Below, piece after piece: positions 1-11,640 of a DNA stretch of 64,000 nt. The notes beneath the pieces were generated by a model. The model was not told the origin of the DNA, ran no database searches, and worked only from the letters and a program-made list of their open reading frames with translations. Numbering within the stretch: position 1 is the stretch's first letter; each line of letters starts with the position of its first letter. Position numbers and translations under genes: made by a program. The stretch is from Aspergillus flavus. Its lineage: Eukaryota > Ascomycota > Eurotiomycetes > Eurotiales > Aspergillaceae. The stretch covers positions 3,224,001 through 3,288,000 of the forward strand of contig NC_092408.1 in the NCBI RefSeq assembly GCF_009017415.1, in the 5' to 3' direction.

Positions 1-664
1 AAGTTCGCCAGCAAATACTTCCACCTCCCTCCTAACCACATTGCAGCTATCGAAGACGCCACACTGTTCGTTGACCGCGCTTTGAAATCTCCCCAGCCCA
101 ACCAATATGACTACATCGTCCACGATGTGTTCACTGGTGGCGCAGAACCAATTGAGCTCTTTTCTATTGAGTTTCTCGGGGGCCTCAACTCTCTCCTTAA
201 GGAGGACGGTGTCATTGCAATGGTAAGCCCATACCCAAACAATCTCCCAGCCTCACTGACCTGGACAGAACTATGCGGGTGACCTCTCTCTTTACCCGGC
301 TGCCCTCACTGTCCGCACCATCCAGGCGGTCTTTCCCTCTTGCCGGTACTTCCGTGAGGATGCAGGTGAAGAGGGCAACGGAGATTTCACGAACATGGTC
401 ATTTTCTGTAAGAAGGACTCTGCTACTCCTCTTCGTTTCAGGGATCCTGTCCCTGCCGACTTCCTGGACAGCAAGTTCCGTGAGACATATCTCGTGCCCA
501 AGCATGAGATTGACCCGGCTATTTTTACCACCGTTACGGGTGGACAGCGTGTCCTCAGGACCAAGGACACTGGTAAGCTTTATAGGTGGCAGGACCAGGG
601 TGCTCTGGAGCACTGGGGTATCATGAGGAAGGTTCTGCCAGATGCTGTGTGGGAGAATTGGTAG
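1..664 (+). CDS. Spermine/spermidine synthase-family protein (3' part)
   Basis: The gene enters from the left edge, so its 5' end is missing. The exons are <1..222 and 269..664. The intron 223..268 starts GTAAGC, ends CAG and has a CTGAC branch site. The join keeps the frame, reading ...EDGVIAM then NYAGDLSLYPAAL. The visible part is the C-terminal half of a Rossmann-fold methyltransferase-like domain. YDYIVHDVFTGGAEP carries the Asp typical of the aminopropyltransferase/spermidine synthase fold, and a later NMVIFCKK strand follows. In fungi this family often has N-terminal membrane segments, which would lie outside the window. True polyamine synthase activity is not shown; an S-adenosylmethionine-dependent methyltransferase of the same fold is equally possible. 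The stop is TAG at 662-664. Confidence 0.8.
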
Positions 665-945
665 AGGTTCTCCATTATATCATATATAGCTGTATAGTAT
701 AAACTGTCCAGTGTAGGCTTTGTTCTGCTTCTGCACAGCTGTCTGCATAGTGTAATTGATATGTGATTTGTTTGGTCACGACGAAAGTATTAGGAGTCTT
801 GATTTGGGTCACACGAATGCAATTGCTTGCTCTCTTACACTTAGTTACAGAAAAGACGCGAGCAGGTATAAATGAAATCCTGAACAATAATAACAAAACA
901 AAAGAGGAAAATGCTTTTAGGGAAAAGGAATCAAGAGCAAAAAGA

Positions 946-1017
946 TGGAGACGCGGGGAATCGAACCCCGGACCACTCCCATGCTAAGGGAGTATTATAC
1001 CACTAAACCACATCCCC
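946..1017 (-). tRNA. tRNA-Ala(AGC), copy 1
   Basis: A 72-nt intronless tRNA. The anticodon loop TTAGCAT gives anticodon AGC (Ala). The acceptor stem has the G3:U70 pair that defines alanine identity. The A box is TGGTTTAGTGG and the B box GGTTCGATTCC. A T5 run just after the 3' end (ATCTTTTTGC) should terminate RNA polymerase III. It is identical to the copies at 2093 and 5826. Confidence 0.95.
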
Positions 1018-2092
1018 AATTGGATGGAAGAGGACTCCTTAAAAGATTATATGAAGAAAATCAAAGCTCAATGCAGATAATCCAGACATAACATTGATCA
1101 TTGGCCTTGGATAAGGCTATGTCTTGGTGGCTATGTATGGTTTCCTTTACTATATAGGTGAGCTATGGTGGCATATAACCTATGTTACTCATGAGTATGG
1201 TATGGACTTGCTGCTGGCTTCGTATAGTATTGTTGTTGCTCGTATATTAATCTTGTGTTTTTACGGTATATACTTCTTCTCTCTAGATATATATCGAACA
1301 ACAACTTCACATACTCTGACGACGCAATCATTGAGCTGAAATACACTCATCCACCCCCAAAGGGCCACCAGGCGTCTACCTACATAGTATAAGCGAATCG
1401 CAAACAGACCCACCCCATACCCGACAAAGAGAGCCGCAATCGCCAACTTACAGAGAGTCCCCATTGCTTCAACGGTCAACGCTTAATCCGACTCCAACAT
1501 AAGCCACCGAGTCACCAAAACTGTGCACTACAAGGGGAGCTAGTGACCGACTTTATACAAAGCAATCATTTTGCAACCTATTGCAAGCAGAATGGATGTA
1601 TTACAAAGCCGCACTTTCACTTCACTGCGGGTTGGCCCCCCTCTTAACGTAGCTCTGGATATAACACAAATGGTAATGCCGACTATCAGTACCACAACAC
1701 AGAGAGGTCGATGTCTATACTACCCCTAGGAACCATAGACGAGGAACACACCACATAAAGCCATGGATTCAACGAACGGACCCGAGGAACCGGCGACCCC
1801 ACGTGGAAGTTGAGATAGCGGAACAGATCTGGTAACGAAAACCACGGACGTCAATCGTTTATATCTTAACTTAATCGGGCTGGTCGAGGTACTTAGTGTA
1901 TATGATGTGCCAGAGATATTCTTTCCAAGAAACACCGGAGTTAATTGGCATGTATCGCAATATATACAGTTGTAGTACTACTTATACCGAATGTAGTACC
2001 TATAGGATGAAACCGCAAACTAGGGCTTCGGCGAGGTTAATGCTTTATTTAGACTAATATTGCATTATATGGCTCCTGTTTTTCAACCAATT
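1018..2092. other. Intergenic, no gene seen
   Basis: AT-rich spacer between two tRNA-Ala genes. Only short open frames occur and none resembles a known protein. CCAATTGGGG abuts the tRNA at the left and CAACCAATTGGGG abuts the one at the right. Confidence 0.6.
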
Positions 2093-2164
2093 GGGGATGT
2101 GGTTTAGTGGTATAATACTCCCTTAGCATGGGAGTGGTCCGGGGTTCGATTCCCCGCGTCTCCA
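2093..2164 (+). tRNA. tRNA-Ala(AGC), copy 2
   Basis: Identical 72-nt tRNA-Ala with anticodon AGC and the G3:U70 acceptor pair. It is preceded by CAACCAATT and followed by ATCTTTTTGC, which contains the T-run terminator. Its surroundings differ from those of copies 1 and 3 beyond about 10 bases. Confidence 0.95.
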
Positions 2165-2815
2165 TCTTTTTGCATCTTGATGCCTTTTCCCTCATACTGT
2201 TTAGACATTTTTTGATGTCTCTTGAAAGTTCGAAAACTGTTCAAAGTGACCCCGCCCTGGGTCGAGCTGTCCAAACCGTAAAAGCTCCGTGGATGTTCGT
2301 TCGAACTCCAAACCTCCAACGAACTTGAACAATGCTGTACATCTACAACTGTACTTAATTCTCTATCGAGAACAGCAAAAGATATGAATCCACCGACAAT
2401 TAGCACCTCTACTACATCCATAGCACCAGTGGCCGCTGTTGTTCTCAAGAAAGATATGTTTGGATCCATAACCATATATAACCACGCGGTTCCGAGCACA
2501 CGTGTACACCCAGTTTGCTACGGTGTAGAAGTGATGTCTGGTTGCCCTGGATTCAGACGTTATGTCGGGTGATTGATCTGTATGGTTACTCGAATCATAG
2601 GGAGGAGGTTGGGTAGCGGGCCAAGGGCGTATTTGTGGATCTATACAGGGCAGTGCAACTGCTTAACTGATACATTTGGCGTTTCTCGCGGAGTACCAAT
2701 ATTCACTGTACATGATGTATAAATGATATGCGTATGTATATAGGTATCCAAGGGTATAGTATACATAAGTCACCCAAAGCAAGAGGTTTTAACTGTAAAT
2801 AGGGTATCCAGCAGA
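2165..2815. other. Intergenic, no gene seen
   Basis: Spacer between tRNA-Ala copy 2 and the 3' end of the arylsulfotransferase-family gene. I see no convincing coding or RNA signal. Confidence 0.6.
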
Positions 2816-4857
2816 TCACTCAACAGAATGGAGGCGGATTTCCTCCTCTGGTATGTCATCCGATGGGACATGTTTGTAAGGCTGTGTTATCCGACGCCGG
2901 AAACAGAGATAGATGCTGGCTGCGATACCACTCACTATACCGCAAAGTACGATGAGGACGAAAACACCACTGACGTTTCGAACGAGATCGTACGTTTCAT
3001 GTGCCAGCTGAGCGATCTCCTTCACTTCTGCATCAGCCGGGCGCGGGGATTGCAAGTTGTTGTTGTTTTTGTTATCGGCCTCTGCGTCAGCAGTTGTTTG
3101 CTTACCACCGTTCGACTTGGGGGCCTTGGGGTCATCCGGTTTAAGGGTCTTGAGATCGCCCCTGAATCCAGCCGCGGCCCAGTTATCAGGGATCTTGCTT
3201 CTCTGGACCCGAGAAGTGCCCAGGACCCGGCCTTCGTGGTCAACCGCTTCGGCGGTCACCCAGTCCAGGTACCCACGGGCGATGAACATCGTCTCAAAAT
3301 CCGTCTTGGTAGCGTTTCCGATAAGGATAGGGTGGCCATTCTTCGCAGCCCGCGCGTAGAAGTTCCACCCGGCGATGCCGGTGGCACCATTCCAACTGAC
3401 ATAGAAAGTCGTCGAGAGATCTGTCTGATCCGTACCCCATACAGAGGCAACCAGATCAGGAGGCGCACTGGGGCGGCCTGTGAACTCAAATTTGTATGCA
3501 CGATAGGTCGAGTAACGCGAGGAAACGAAGTTCGCATTTAGCAAAGTGTCGCCTTCAGGTGAGAACTCAGAGATATAGCCCCTTTCACTCCATCCAACAA
3601 ACACGTTGTTATTCGGGAGTAGCTGAGTGTTGCCACGGAGTCGGGTAAGACCACCATCGGGGCGGTTATGGCGTCGGATGACTTTAGCAGTCTTGGGAGA
3701 TGCACTGGTATCCAGCTCGATGAAAAGAGCCGATGATACATCCTCGTCATTGCTGATTTCATCAGAGGCATTGTTCAGGAGCGAGATAACATGGTGTGTG
3801 CCATTAGACTCAATGAACTTCGCATCGTGCTGTTTGGAGAATGTGAAGTCTTGTTCAAAGTCAGTGTACTGTCCGCCCAGCCTCCACATAATATTCCCAT
3901 CCTGGCCGGAAATCATGTAAATCGTGTTGGTGAACCGATAAGAGATGATGTAGTCACCATCGTCGTTCTTGTCGATTGAATTAATGTGGACATAATCCCA
4001 TCCTGGTGGCCCTACAGGAGGGGTTTCCTTATTGACAGTGACGGATTCACTCAGGGCAACTTTGTCGACGCCATCCCAAGCATAATTAATCTTTTCCGAG
4101 TTTAAATCTATCTTGACAAACCCGCCCGACAAAACATGCGTATGCTCACCAGGACGATCCATCGTGTCCAGGGCGATTTCATGTTCTCGGTAGGTGATGG
4201 CCATAGCCGTTTTGCCATCGTCGAGGATGTTGAACTCGTGTATATCAAAGGCGCCGTACTCGTCCGGCATTGGAATCTTCTTTTTGATGTCATACGCATT
4301 GTCTAGTATAACGCCATATCCATTGTCGGAGTGATCGTAGGCGATTTGCCAGACCAACGAGAGGTGTGGTTTGTCACCAATGCTGTGGACAGCCTTGAAA
4401 TCGAAGATGTTGCGGTTATCAAACATGGGCGAGCCAGCCCAGATGAGCATCTATTGCGCAGGACATCGGTTAGTCGTTGTTTTTGGGCGGGATTGCGGGG
4501 TGTGGGACGTAGGGACTTAGAAGGTGAGACATGCCCCATCGCCATCATAAATATAGGGTCCGATCTGGTATGGCTTGTATTGTTGCGACGCAGGTTCCGG
4601 GTCGATTTTCCCATAAGGCGCGACGAACCAGTAGCCCGGACTGACGCGATCGCGGTCCTTGTAGTACACTTCATATTTTAACGCCCTGACACCCGGGAGC
4701 TAGACGTGGTTCCCCTTGTTTTCAGCACCAGATCCTGCAGACTTATTTTCAATAGTTTTGAGCTTACCGTCACAAAGGACATTAAGTCGTCATCGGCGCT
4801 AGATTGTGCAAATGCCGTAAGCACCAATTGGAGCAGTGCAACAATGGGGAAAATCAT
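2816..4857 (-). CDS. Arylsulfotransferase-family (ASST) membrane-anchored protein
   Basis: Exons 4857..4768, 4699..4535 and 4450..2816 give 629 aa. A signal peptide (MIFPIVALLQLVLTAFA) is followed by the family entry FVTLPGVRALKYEVYYKDRDRV and GYWFVAPYG. The beta-propeller core includes IWAGSPMFDNRNIFDFK, the VHINSIDKNDDGDYIIS repeat with its conserved His, and MWRLGG followed by FSKQHDAKF. Near the C-terminus a single membrane helix (VSGVFVLIVLCGIVSG) precedes a basic tail, so the propeller should face the lumen or outside. Intron 1 (4700..4767) is GT-AG. Intron 2 (4451..4534) must use a GC donor (GGG then GCATGT), since reading through meets a stop and no GT donor keeps frame; a CTAAC branch site supports it. 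The bacterial family transfers sulfate between phenols. The fungal substrate is unknown. Confidence 0.85.
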
Positions 4858-5825
4858 TCTCTCATGGGCAGGAAACTTGGCAAATTATATAGAGGGAAAA
4901 GAAAAAGAAAGTAGCATGAAGTAGGAATAGATTAAATTCAAGTAAAATCAAATGAAAGAGTGTATAGGTAAGAAATCACGTTGAGTCTCATGAAATTTTG
5001 GCAACAAGCATGGAGTCCAGCACCCAGGCTCGCACTATGTATGTACAGGGGGGGGGGGGGGGGGGGGGGGGATTGGGAAATAAGTTGATCAAGTGGGAAA
5101 AAGGATTACGTTGAAGGGCTTAGTATAAATCTAGTGTACTTTGCACCCACCACGCAATGAAACGGCACCGGGCCCCGTCTGAGAGCCCGTCTCGAACCCC
5201 TGTTGGTCATCTTCCATCGCTTCGTCCTCCAGAGGCGAGGATGCACCCCAGCCCTGCGAGCTGTGAGTTGTTAAGGTGTAACGCTTGGTGGGTCGGTGGC
5301 TTCTCGGCATTTGCCGGTACCAGCCTGGTATACGTAAAGATTGTCCTCACCATCCGGACTTCGGAGTAAAATCCAGTCATGATCTGCGTGGTGTTTCAAG
5401 TCCTTCGGTCTTATTCTTCCGCTGTGGTCTGGAGACGTGTACCTGCAGATCGAACAGGCTATAAAAATGTATAATATGTAGATATGTCGGCGTTTTACTG
5501 GAGGAACTACGAGTGAATATGTACCATGTTCTCCGAATGTTCAAACCACTAGGAATTCCATGGCAAGAGAGGTTGATTCCATGTTGTACAACTGTAGAGT
5601 TGCTCTATCCACGTAACAACTGCTTTTATTTTGACTTCATGCCCTTAAATATAAACACCATACCACATGGGCTACATTCTTGTACTATTCCGGATATGAG
5701 TGGTGTGCTGCTACTTGATATTGGGAAGAAACCACCGAGGCTATGGACTTCTGTATCTCGTGTGGAGTCTTTTGTAAGTAACTGTGGCTTATATAACATT
5801 TAAAGTACCCGTTATTCAACCAATT
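4858..5825. other. Upstream region of the ASST gene; intergenic
   Basis: Contains the promoter side of the ASST-family gene and a run of 24 G at 5048-5071. I see no protein or RNA gene before the third tRNA-Ala. Confidence 0.55.
5048..5071. repeat. Homopolymer (G)24
   Basis: An uninterrupted run of 24 guanines in intergenic DNA, about 190 bp upstream of the ASST-family start codon. It could form G-quadruplex structure. Its exact length may be a sequencing artefact. Confidence 0.9.
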
Positions 5826-5897
5826 GGGGATGTGGTTTAGTGGTATAATACTCCCTTAGCATGGGAGTGGTCCGGGGTTCGATTCCCCGCGTCTCCA
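5826..5897 (+). tRNA. tRNA-Ala(AGC), copy 3
   Basis: Third identical 72-nt tRNA-Ala(AGC) with the G3:U70 pair, a CAACCAATT leader and ATCTTTTTGC trailer with T-run terminator. It lies in the same orientation as copy 2. Confidence 0.95.
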
Positions 5898-6437
5898 TCT
5901 TTTTGCGCATCTATCCATACTGCTCAGATGTCAAGCGATGCATAGACTTCATATTCGATCTGACTTTCTTTTTTTCTGGCCCAGAATTAACCACAAACAC
6001 ATACAGCGCGGATGTTATGTTTATTGGGAGGCTTACTACTTCCACTAATTCTATGCGTATTAGGTCTCGAGATTTCTCAACGCCATGGTAAATGTCTGGA
6101 AGACTCGATGAACCTCAATACTACGACACTGCAACTGCTATTACCACCGTCGATTATGGGACAAGACGATCGAGTAATTCCCATCATGGGTTTGTAGCTG
6201 TAGAGGATATATCATCCAAGTGAAATACAGATAGTTCACAGGAGGTCAAGGGAAATAGTCTTATGGGTAATCCGCCGCCGTCTCTCTGACTCCTAACCCA
6301 GCCTAAAGCCATTCCGGTATCAAAAAAACAATGACAATGAGTTTCGCTAAGCCGATACCCTCGATGCCTGGAGTATGTACGGTGCGCGAGGGTAAGTAAA
6401 AGTACAATCCAAAAAACATCAGTCGAAAAGCAGGAAA
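5898..6437. other. Intergenic, 3' flank of the dynein gene
   Basis: About 540 bp between tRNA-Ala copy 3 and the stop codon of the dynein light intermediate chain gene. The open frame that continues past that stop on the minus strand is the wrong frame after the last intron and is not coding. Confidence 0.55.
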
Positions 6438-8345
6438 CTATGCCGATGGGCTCCCGCGAGGGCTTCCGCCAGGCTTCTTGACCAAGCCCGCAAAGAAGTT
6501 TGCCAGTGCTTGGTTGTGCGATTTCTCGCCAGGGGGTGCTGAAAGGGTATCCTTTCTCTGGGATCGGTTGGCCTCTCTCTCCTAAACGATTAATAAGATG
6601 GTGAACAAGACAAGCGCCGCTGAAGTCGTCACTCACCTTGAGTTTCCTTAACATATCATCAGCATCCACCTGAATTCCGCCCATATTGAATTGGACAGGC
6701 CCGATGTGCTCATTCACTCGGCCATTATCGTCTAGCGGTGACATCTCAAGCTGGGGCACTGGTTTAGCTGTGCGATCTTTCTCATCTTCAATTTTCAACT
6801 GTTCTAGGACCTCCAACTGTTTTGTTAAGAAGCTTTGCATGTCCGATGTGTCGACCTCAACCTTGCTTTTGCTATGTTGACTGCCAGGATGCGTCATGGA
6901 TGCATCTCGTTTGGGGTCTTTGATCGTTTGTTCGAAGATAGCCACGGCGCTTGTTCCATCATCCAGACCGGCTGCATTTTCGCCTTGAGGCTTATCATCA
7001 TCCATCGACGAACCAGAGAGTGGCTCTGGCGGATCCTGAATCTCGATCGACCATGCTGTTGAGACTCCTTCCATATCAAAACCTTCCCTAATAATTCGAA
7101 TCTTGCCCCACGAGTCCCAGTTTGAAGGTACTAGGATCTTGTCGCGATCAATCACGTTGTGCTTGAGGGACTGTCTCTTTAGGAGCGAGTGTATACCGAG
7201 CGACGAATGTAATAAGCTCTGAAGCGAGTTGACCAGAAAAGGTGTAGTATAGATAAGTGATGCGCCATCTGCCAGCAATCAGAGAGTCGCTCGAGAAAAT
7301 AGGACGCACGAAAGGGCTAAACAAAAACTCACGTTTGAGAAGAATTGTTCTCATGAACTGCAGAATGAAATCGAATTCCTCCTCGTGCCAGCCATGGTCC
7401 TTCTCCAGTTTCTCGATCTTATCAGCCTGCAGCAATTGATACCGTCAATAAATTATTTCCTTAAATGATGCTGTTCGCATGTATGATGTTCCGGGCGCTA
7501 CATACTCCCTGACAGACCACACACATAGGAATTCCCAGCCCCTCGTCCCACTCGCCGGGCCCCAAAGGTATCGTCACCGGGCCACCCGAGCTGGTCAGCC
7601 CTTGTGCCCCTGTTGAACTGGGGTCCATGCCCCTCTTTCGATCCCTCCACTCTGTCATAGTTTCTTCCATTACGATTTTTGTCTCGTCATCTAGAGAAAT
7701 GAGTACATGTCGCAAAAGGCGGACCCATTCTCTTAGCCGCCGGACCCATGTCCAAGGGTCTGACCAGTCTAGCAGGATCACGACCAGCGTCTCCGGGACA
7801 GATTGGGCGGTCAAAAGCGGTTTGAGGAGGGGCGCAAAAGATAGGGAGGGTTCGGAAAGTAGATAGGCAGAGACACGCGCCAAAGTGTCTTTTAAATTAC
7901 ACATTAGCCCTATTCAAAAGCGCGAATGCCCTTGAAGGTGTGTAATTATGATCGTACTTACCTTCTTGGTCAGCGTCTAGAACATCTTGGTAGGTGTATC
8001 CCAAAGCAAACTGATTGGCAACCGGGGGTAACCTTCCCTTCCTCCTGTCGTTTGGCAAGCTGGGATCTGATGTGTCCGCAGACAGTGTGTCTAAAAACTC
8101 TCTTTGGCTCTCTGGGGTGCCTCCTGGAAAACAAATAACCCTGATTAGCGACACAGGGCCATTTGTAAGAGTCGGGGAGGCTGTATACCTAGGATAAGAA
8201 GATTCTTTTCCGGCAAGCGCTTTCCGTTGGCGACGCTATCTAACATAGAAGACCAGATATTCTTCTTTGGGCCATCTTTGCTCGAGGGTCGACTGTTGTT
8301 TCCCGACCCGAGCTTGGGCCCAGGATTATGACTTGAAGTGAACAT
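6438..8345 (-). CDS. Cytoplasmic dynein 1 light intermediate chain
   Basis: Six exons: 8345..8189, 8123..7962, 7909..7506, 7426..7333, 7268..6637 and 6581..6438, giving 530 aa with every junction in frame. Family hallmarks are KNIWSSMLDSVANGKRLPEK near the start, VVILLDWSDPWTWVRRLREW, IPMCVVCQGADKIEKLEK and the tail FFAGLVKKPGGSPRGSPS. The protein links cargo adaptors to the cytoplasmic dynein heavy chain for minus-end transport of nuclei and endosomes in hyphae. The position of the Ras-like P-loop reads GGTPESQREFL and lacks the GKS/T Lys, so nucleotide binding is doubtful. The start ATG precedes a Ser/Pro/Gly-rich leader. The gene is divergent from the Ist3 homologue 560 bp away. Confidence 0.93.
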
Positions 8346-8905
8346 TGTGTGTCCAATTTCGACTGTATTTAGCCGGCGCGGACCATCCCAAACGGTCGCC
8401 AGGCAGTCCTGTCAATATTCCGACGGATTTAACGCGTGGACCGCGAATTCTCGAGATCGGTGAAATAATGGAACAGCGGTCGGAACAGTGTCAGGGGATA
8501 TGGATCCGGAGTCGGTTTACTCTGTTGGCCGTTCAGACAGGACCATAGACCAGGTCTTTTCCCGAATAAGAAAGTCTTCAATAAAGCTAGCAGTCGCCTA
8601 TGAGGAAGTTGAGAATTCCAAGGGTGTTGCGAGAAAGAGTTGTTCCGTAGAGGGGGAAATTACAAGTTATTTCGTTGTAAACAATAGTTGCAAGTGTCGC
8701 CGTTCTTGCGAGTGGGACCTCCCGCGGAGGCCGCCCGTGATTGATCTCTTTGCAGCTTAGTCCCGTCCTCCGAGACGTAGTAGCTATCTATCTTTTGCGC
8801 CAGAAAGATCTACACCAGCACGTTCAGCTGTATACAGGTCTACTATCCTCCCTACAGCGTGGTATATGGTTACCTCGCTCGTCCAATCGGAAGTCGCATT
8901 GTAAA
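8346..8905. promoter_or_regulatory. Divergent promoter region (dynein LIC / ist3)
   Basis: The 560 bp between the two start codons must contain both promoters and leaders. No specific element is claimed. The short open frames in it show no family resemblance. Confidence 0.5.
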
Positions 8906-9858
8906 ATGAACGCTATCCGTCAGATCCAGTCGCTCAATAAGCGCGAACTTGAAAATGCAATGTGCGTGGTACTTTTGCTTGAGACTGGAATCCCGCCCCT
9001 CAAAAGGACATCCCCCTAACTCTTATTGACCGATACAGCCCACCTGAAGCGTCCTGGCACGCCGATTACCGAGACACAGCATACATCTACATTGGTGGTC
9101 TGCCGTTCGACCTCTCCGAGGGTGACATTGTGACAATCTTCTCGCAGTATGGCGAACCAGTCCACGTGAACCTTGTGCGCGACAAAGAAACTGGGAAGAG
9201 CCGAGGATTTGCGTTTTTAAAGTATGAAGACCAGCGCAGTACAGACCTTGCCGTTGATAACTTGGGCGGATCCACAGTCCTGGGAAGAATATTGCGTGTG
9301 GACCACGTGAGATATAAGAGAAGAGATGATGAAGAGGAAGGGGATAATGTCGCAAAACTGATGGGCGACGCAGTCGTAAAGAGTGCAGGTGATGGGGATA
9401 CAGATGATGAGCGACGAAGGCGGAGAAAGGGAAGAACTGGTGAAGACGAGTCCCAAAGACGACCACTACTGAAGGAAGAGAAGGAGCTTGAGGAGTTAAT
9501 GGTGAACCACGATGAAGAGGACCCGATGAAGGAGTACCTCATACAGGAGAAGAAGGAGGAAGTTGCGCGAGCACTGGAGAAGCTTAACCGAGAAAAGTCA
9601 TCCCGCAGACGAGAATCCAGTAGGGAGAGATCGAGTCGCCATCATCGGCACCGCCACCATCGTCGCCGGCATGATGAGGACCGCTCCCGTTCCCGGGAGA
9701 GGGGTACCCGAAATCGGCGGTCGCGCTCGAGGGAAGATCGATCTTATAGGAACAGATCGCCAGCAAGGAAGGAGAGAACCTACAGAGACAGGACACCTGT
9801 GGGATCGCGATCGCCAGAACCACGGCGTAATAGAGACAGGGAGGACCGACACCGATAA
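8906..9858 (+). CDS. ist3: U2 snRNP-associated RRM protein (RES complex, Ist3/RBMX2 type)
   Basis: Exons 8906..8961 and 9039..9858 give 291 aa. The start reads [19 protein letters not shown] then [20 protein letters not shown], the signature N-terminus of Ist3/Snu17 and RBMX2. One RRM lies at about residues 33-110, with RNP2 IYIGGL and RNP1 [10 protein letters not shown]. In yeast this protein scaffolds the RES (retention and splicing) complex on the U2 snRNP. The C-terminal third is rich in Arg/Ser/Glu/Asp ([19 protein letters not shown]). This makes it longer than the yeast protein and closer to animal RBMX2. Intron 8962..9038 is GTGCGT...CAG with a CTAAC branch site. Confidence 0.93.
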
Positions 9859-10234
9859 ATTTCTAACGTGTGGTAATGCTTTCTATGAAAGGGTGACAAA
9901 CTTGGTCATATTTTCTACATGGTCACTGGGGCGCAATTGATGAGCCGCCAACTCAGAGCCAGATGCCCATCATCTCAATGATGAAAGAATGCACGGTTCA
10001 GCCAAAGCGTGGGATAATAGCCACCAATTGATGTAGATGCTCTGACGTCCGATATCTGCCATATGCAGAAAAGAGCCGGTCAGGTCTCATGCTGCGACGT
10101 CAACTCAAGCATGTGCCAGACAAATGGTCGTTTGCTTGTAACGGGAACAGGCACCATTGCCTCAGAAGGACGCGCATAAGTAGTACTTTAAATGCTAGAC
10201 CTCTTTCCCGCATAATGTTGCGGATGACTCCACT
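9859..10234. other. Convergent 3' spacer (ist3 / hsv2)
   Basis: 376 bp between the stop codons of ist3 and hsv2. It should hold both 3' UTRs. Nothing else seen. Confidence 0.5.
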
Positions 10235-11640
10235 TCAACCACCTCCCAAGTACCTTTTCCAGCCTTCCCTCATACAGTAGCGCTTTCCATCGCCGCCTTC
10301 ACGAAGGGTGAACTTCTCCCAGCGTCCGTCCCTACCTGATCCAAGAACGAGAATTGTTTGGTCGTCGGGCCATCCTATCACACCTTTAAGAGGTCTCCCA
10401 AATGAGGTTCCAAGAGGTGGCACATAATGAGAACCTGGTGCCGATTCGTCACCAATCTCAAAAGGAGCACTTGCAAAAGAGTAAACATCAGAGAAAACCC
10501 TGGGAAGCAGCGGGATTTTCCCTAGGATGCCCCATTTCTGGTTCGTTCCCTCTTCCGATGGTGGGGATGCTAGTGGATTGCGATGCGAAGGGTTGAGTGG
10601 GTGAGGGAGATCAAAGACATGTAAAGTAGACTTGTCCGATGTTACGGCCAATAAATTGTTCGAAGGCGAGATGGCAAGAGAGAATATCACTGCCTGATCG
10701 ACTCCCCGCCGTAGTTCAGCCATTTTCGTGCAATTGCTGGTGGAGAATACCCGTACCAGAGTCCCCTAATATAGTCAATGATATATTCATTTTACAGTAG
10801 AAGGTTCGTGGACGATACCATTTCACTCGCTGTTGCCAGCACCTCTCCATCCGGGCTCAGCGTCATAGCACGTAGTGGTGAGCTGTGTGCAGGTATGATG
10901 CTGACGTTCCCTGTTTCTAGCTCAACTAATTGGACTTGCCCAGGAGATCGTCCAGGAAAAGCAAGTAGCTTCTGCCCTAAGCAGGCTAGACCCATCGGGT
11001 TATCTGTTGTTTCAAAAACAGACAGCTTTTGCGGCGGATTTGAAAATGCGAAGATGTGGATGCTATTCAGTAAAGCGACGACAATTCGCGACTTTGACAA
11101 CCGGACACCCAGTACAGAGGTGCGGAACTCTAGAGTAATGACCGCCTTCTGTTTTGCATCATCCCAGATAGCCAGCTATGTAGATCCATGAGTACACAAA
11201 CACCGAGTGTTGAAGTGTTAGGTGCGTGGTACTCTACCTACCTTGTTTTGGGGAAACTTAGGTTGCCTTCCTCCACCGACGATGGCTAAGTAGTTTGTCT
11301 GGCCTAGCATCACCGCGACACCGATGCCTGCATTGAAGTCTACAAGGCACATGAAGTCAGCAACATGGAGGAGACTACACGGACTGGACTGGATATGAAG
11401 GCTAACGGAGCTTACATACCTCTTGATACTTTCAGCTCACAAGGGTCGGCATTAAAGACTACAACAGGTCATCCTGTTCTCAGTTCGGTTATTCCCACAA
11501 GGTAATCCTGACGCGTAATTAGAAGACATACCACAGAATCCCGTATCAAGGCCAACAGAAAAACAGCTGTTGTCATTATTAAAGGTCGCGGAAAGGGAAA
11601 ATGGCCCCACGGATTCATCAATAACCTGACGGGTATTCAT
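10235..11640 (-). CDS. hsv2: PROPPIN WD-repeat phosphoinositide-binding protein (Hsv2/Atg18 family)
   Basis: Five exons: 11640..11532, 11458..11420 (39 nt), 11339..11242, 11175..10819 and 10765..10235, giving 377 aa. The N-terminus [20 protein letters not shown] and the phrase [17 protein letters not shown] are PROPPIN hallmarks. The phosphoinositide-binding loop reads LRRGVDQA, the LRRG form of the family's FRRG motif, which suggests Hsv2 rather than Atg18. Two basic pockets around it bind PI3P or PI(3,5)P2 on endosomal, vacuolar or pre-autophagosomal membranes. Downstream blades include [20 protein letters not shown] and [16 protein letters not shown]. Atg21 or Atg18 function is less likely because the protein is short and compact. 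Confidence 0.9.

Noticed and set aside
763..987. Open frame ending in RRGESNPGPLPC
   Set aside because: It reads the wrong strand through tRNA-Ala copy 1; a familiar tRNA-derived spurious peptide.
2104..2499. 131-codon minus-strand frame
   Set aside because: Its end is antisense to tRNA-Ala copy 2 and the rest has no domain.
2828..3541. 237-codon plus-strand frame
   Set aside because: Antisense shadow of the ASST-family gene.
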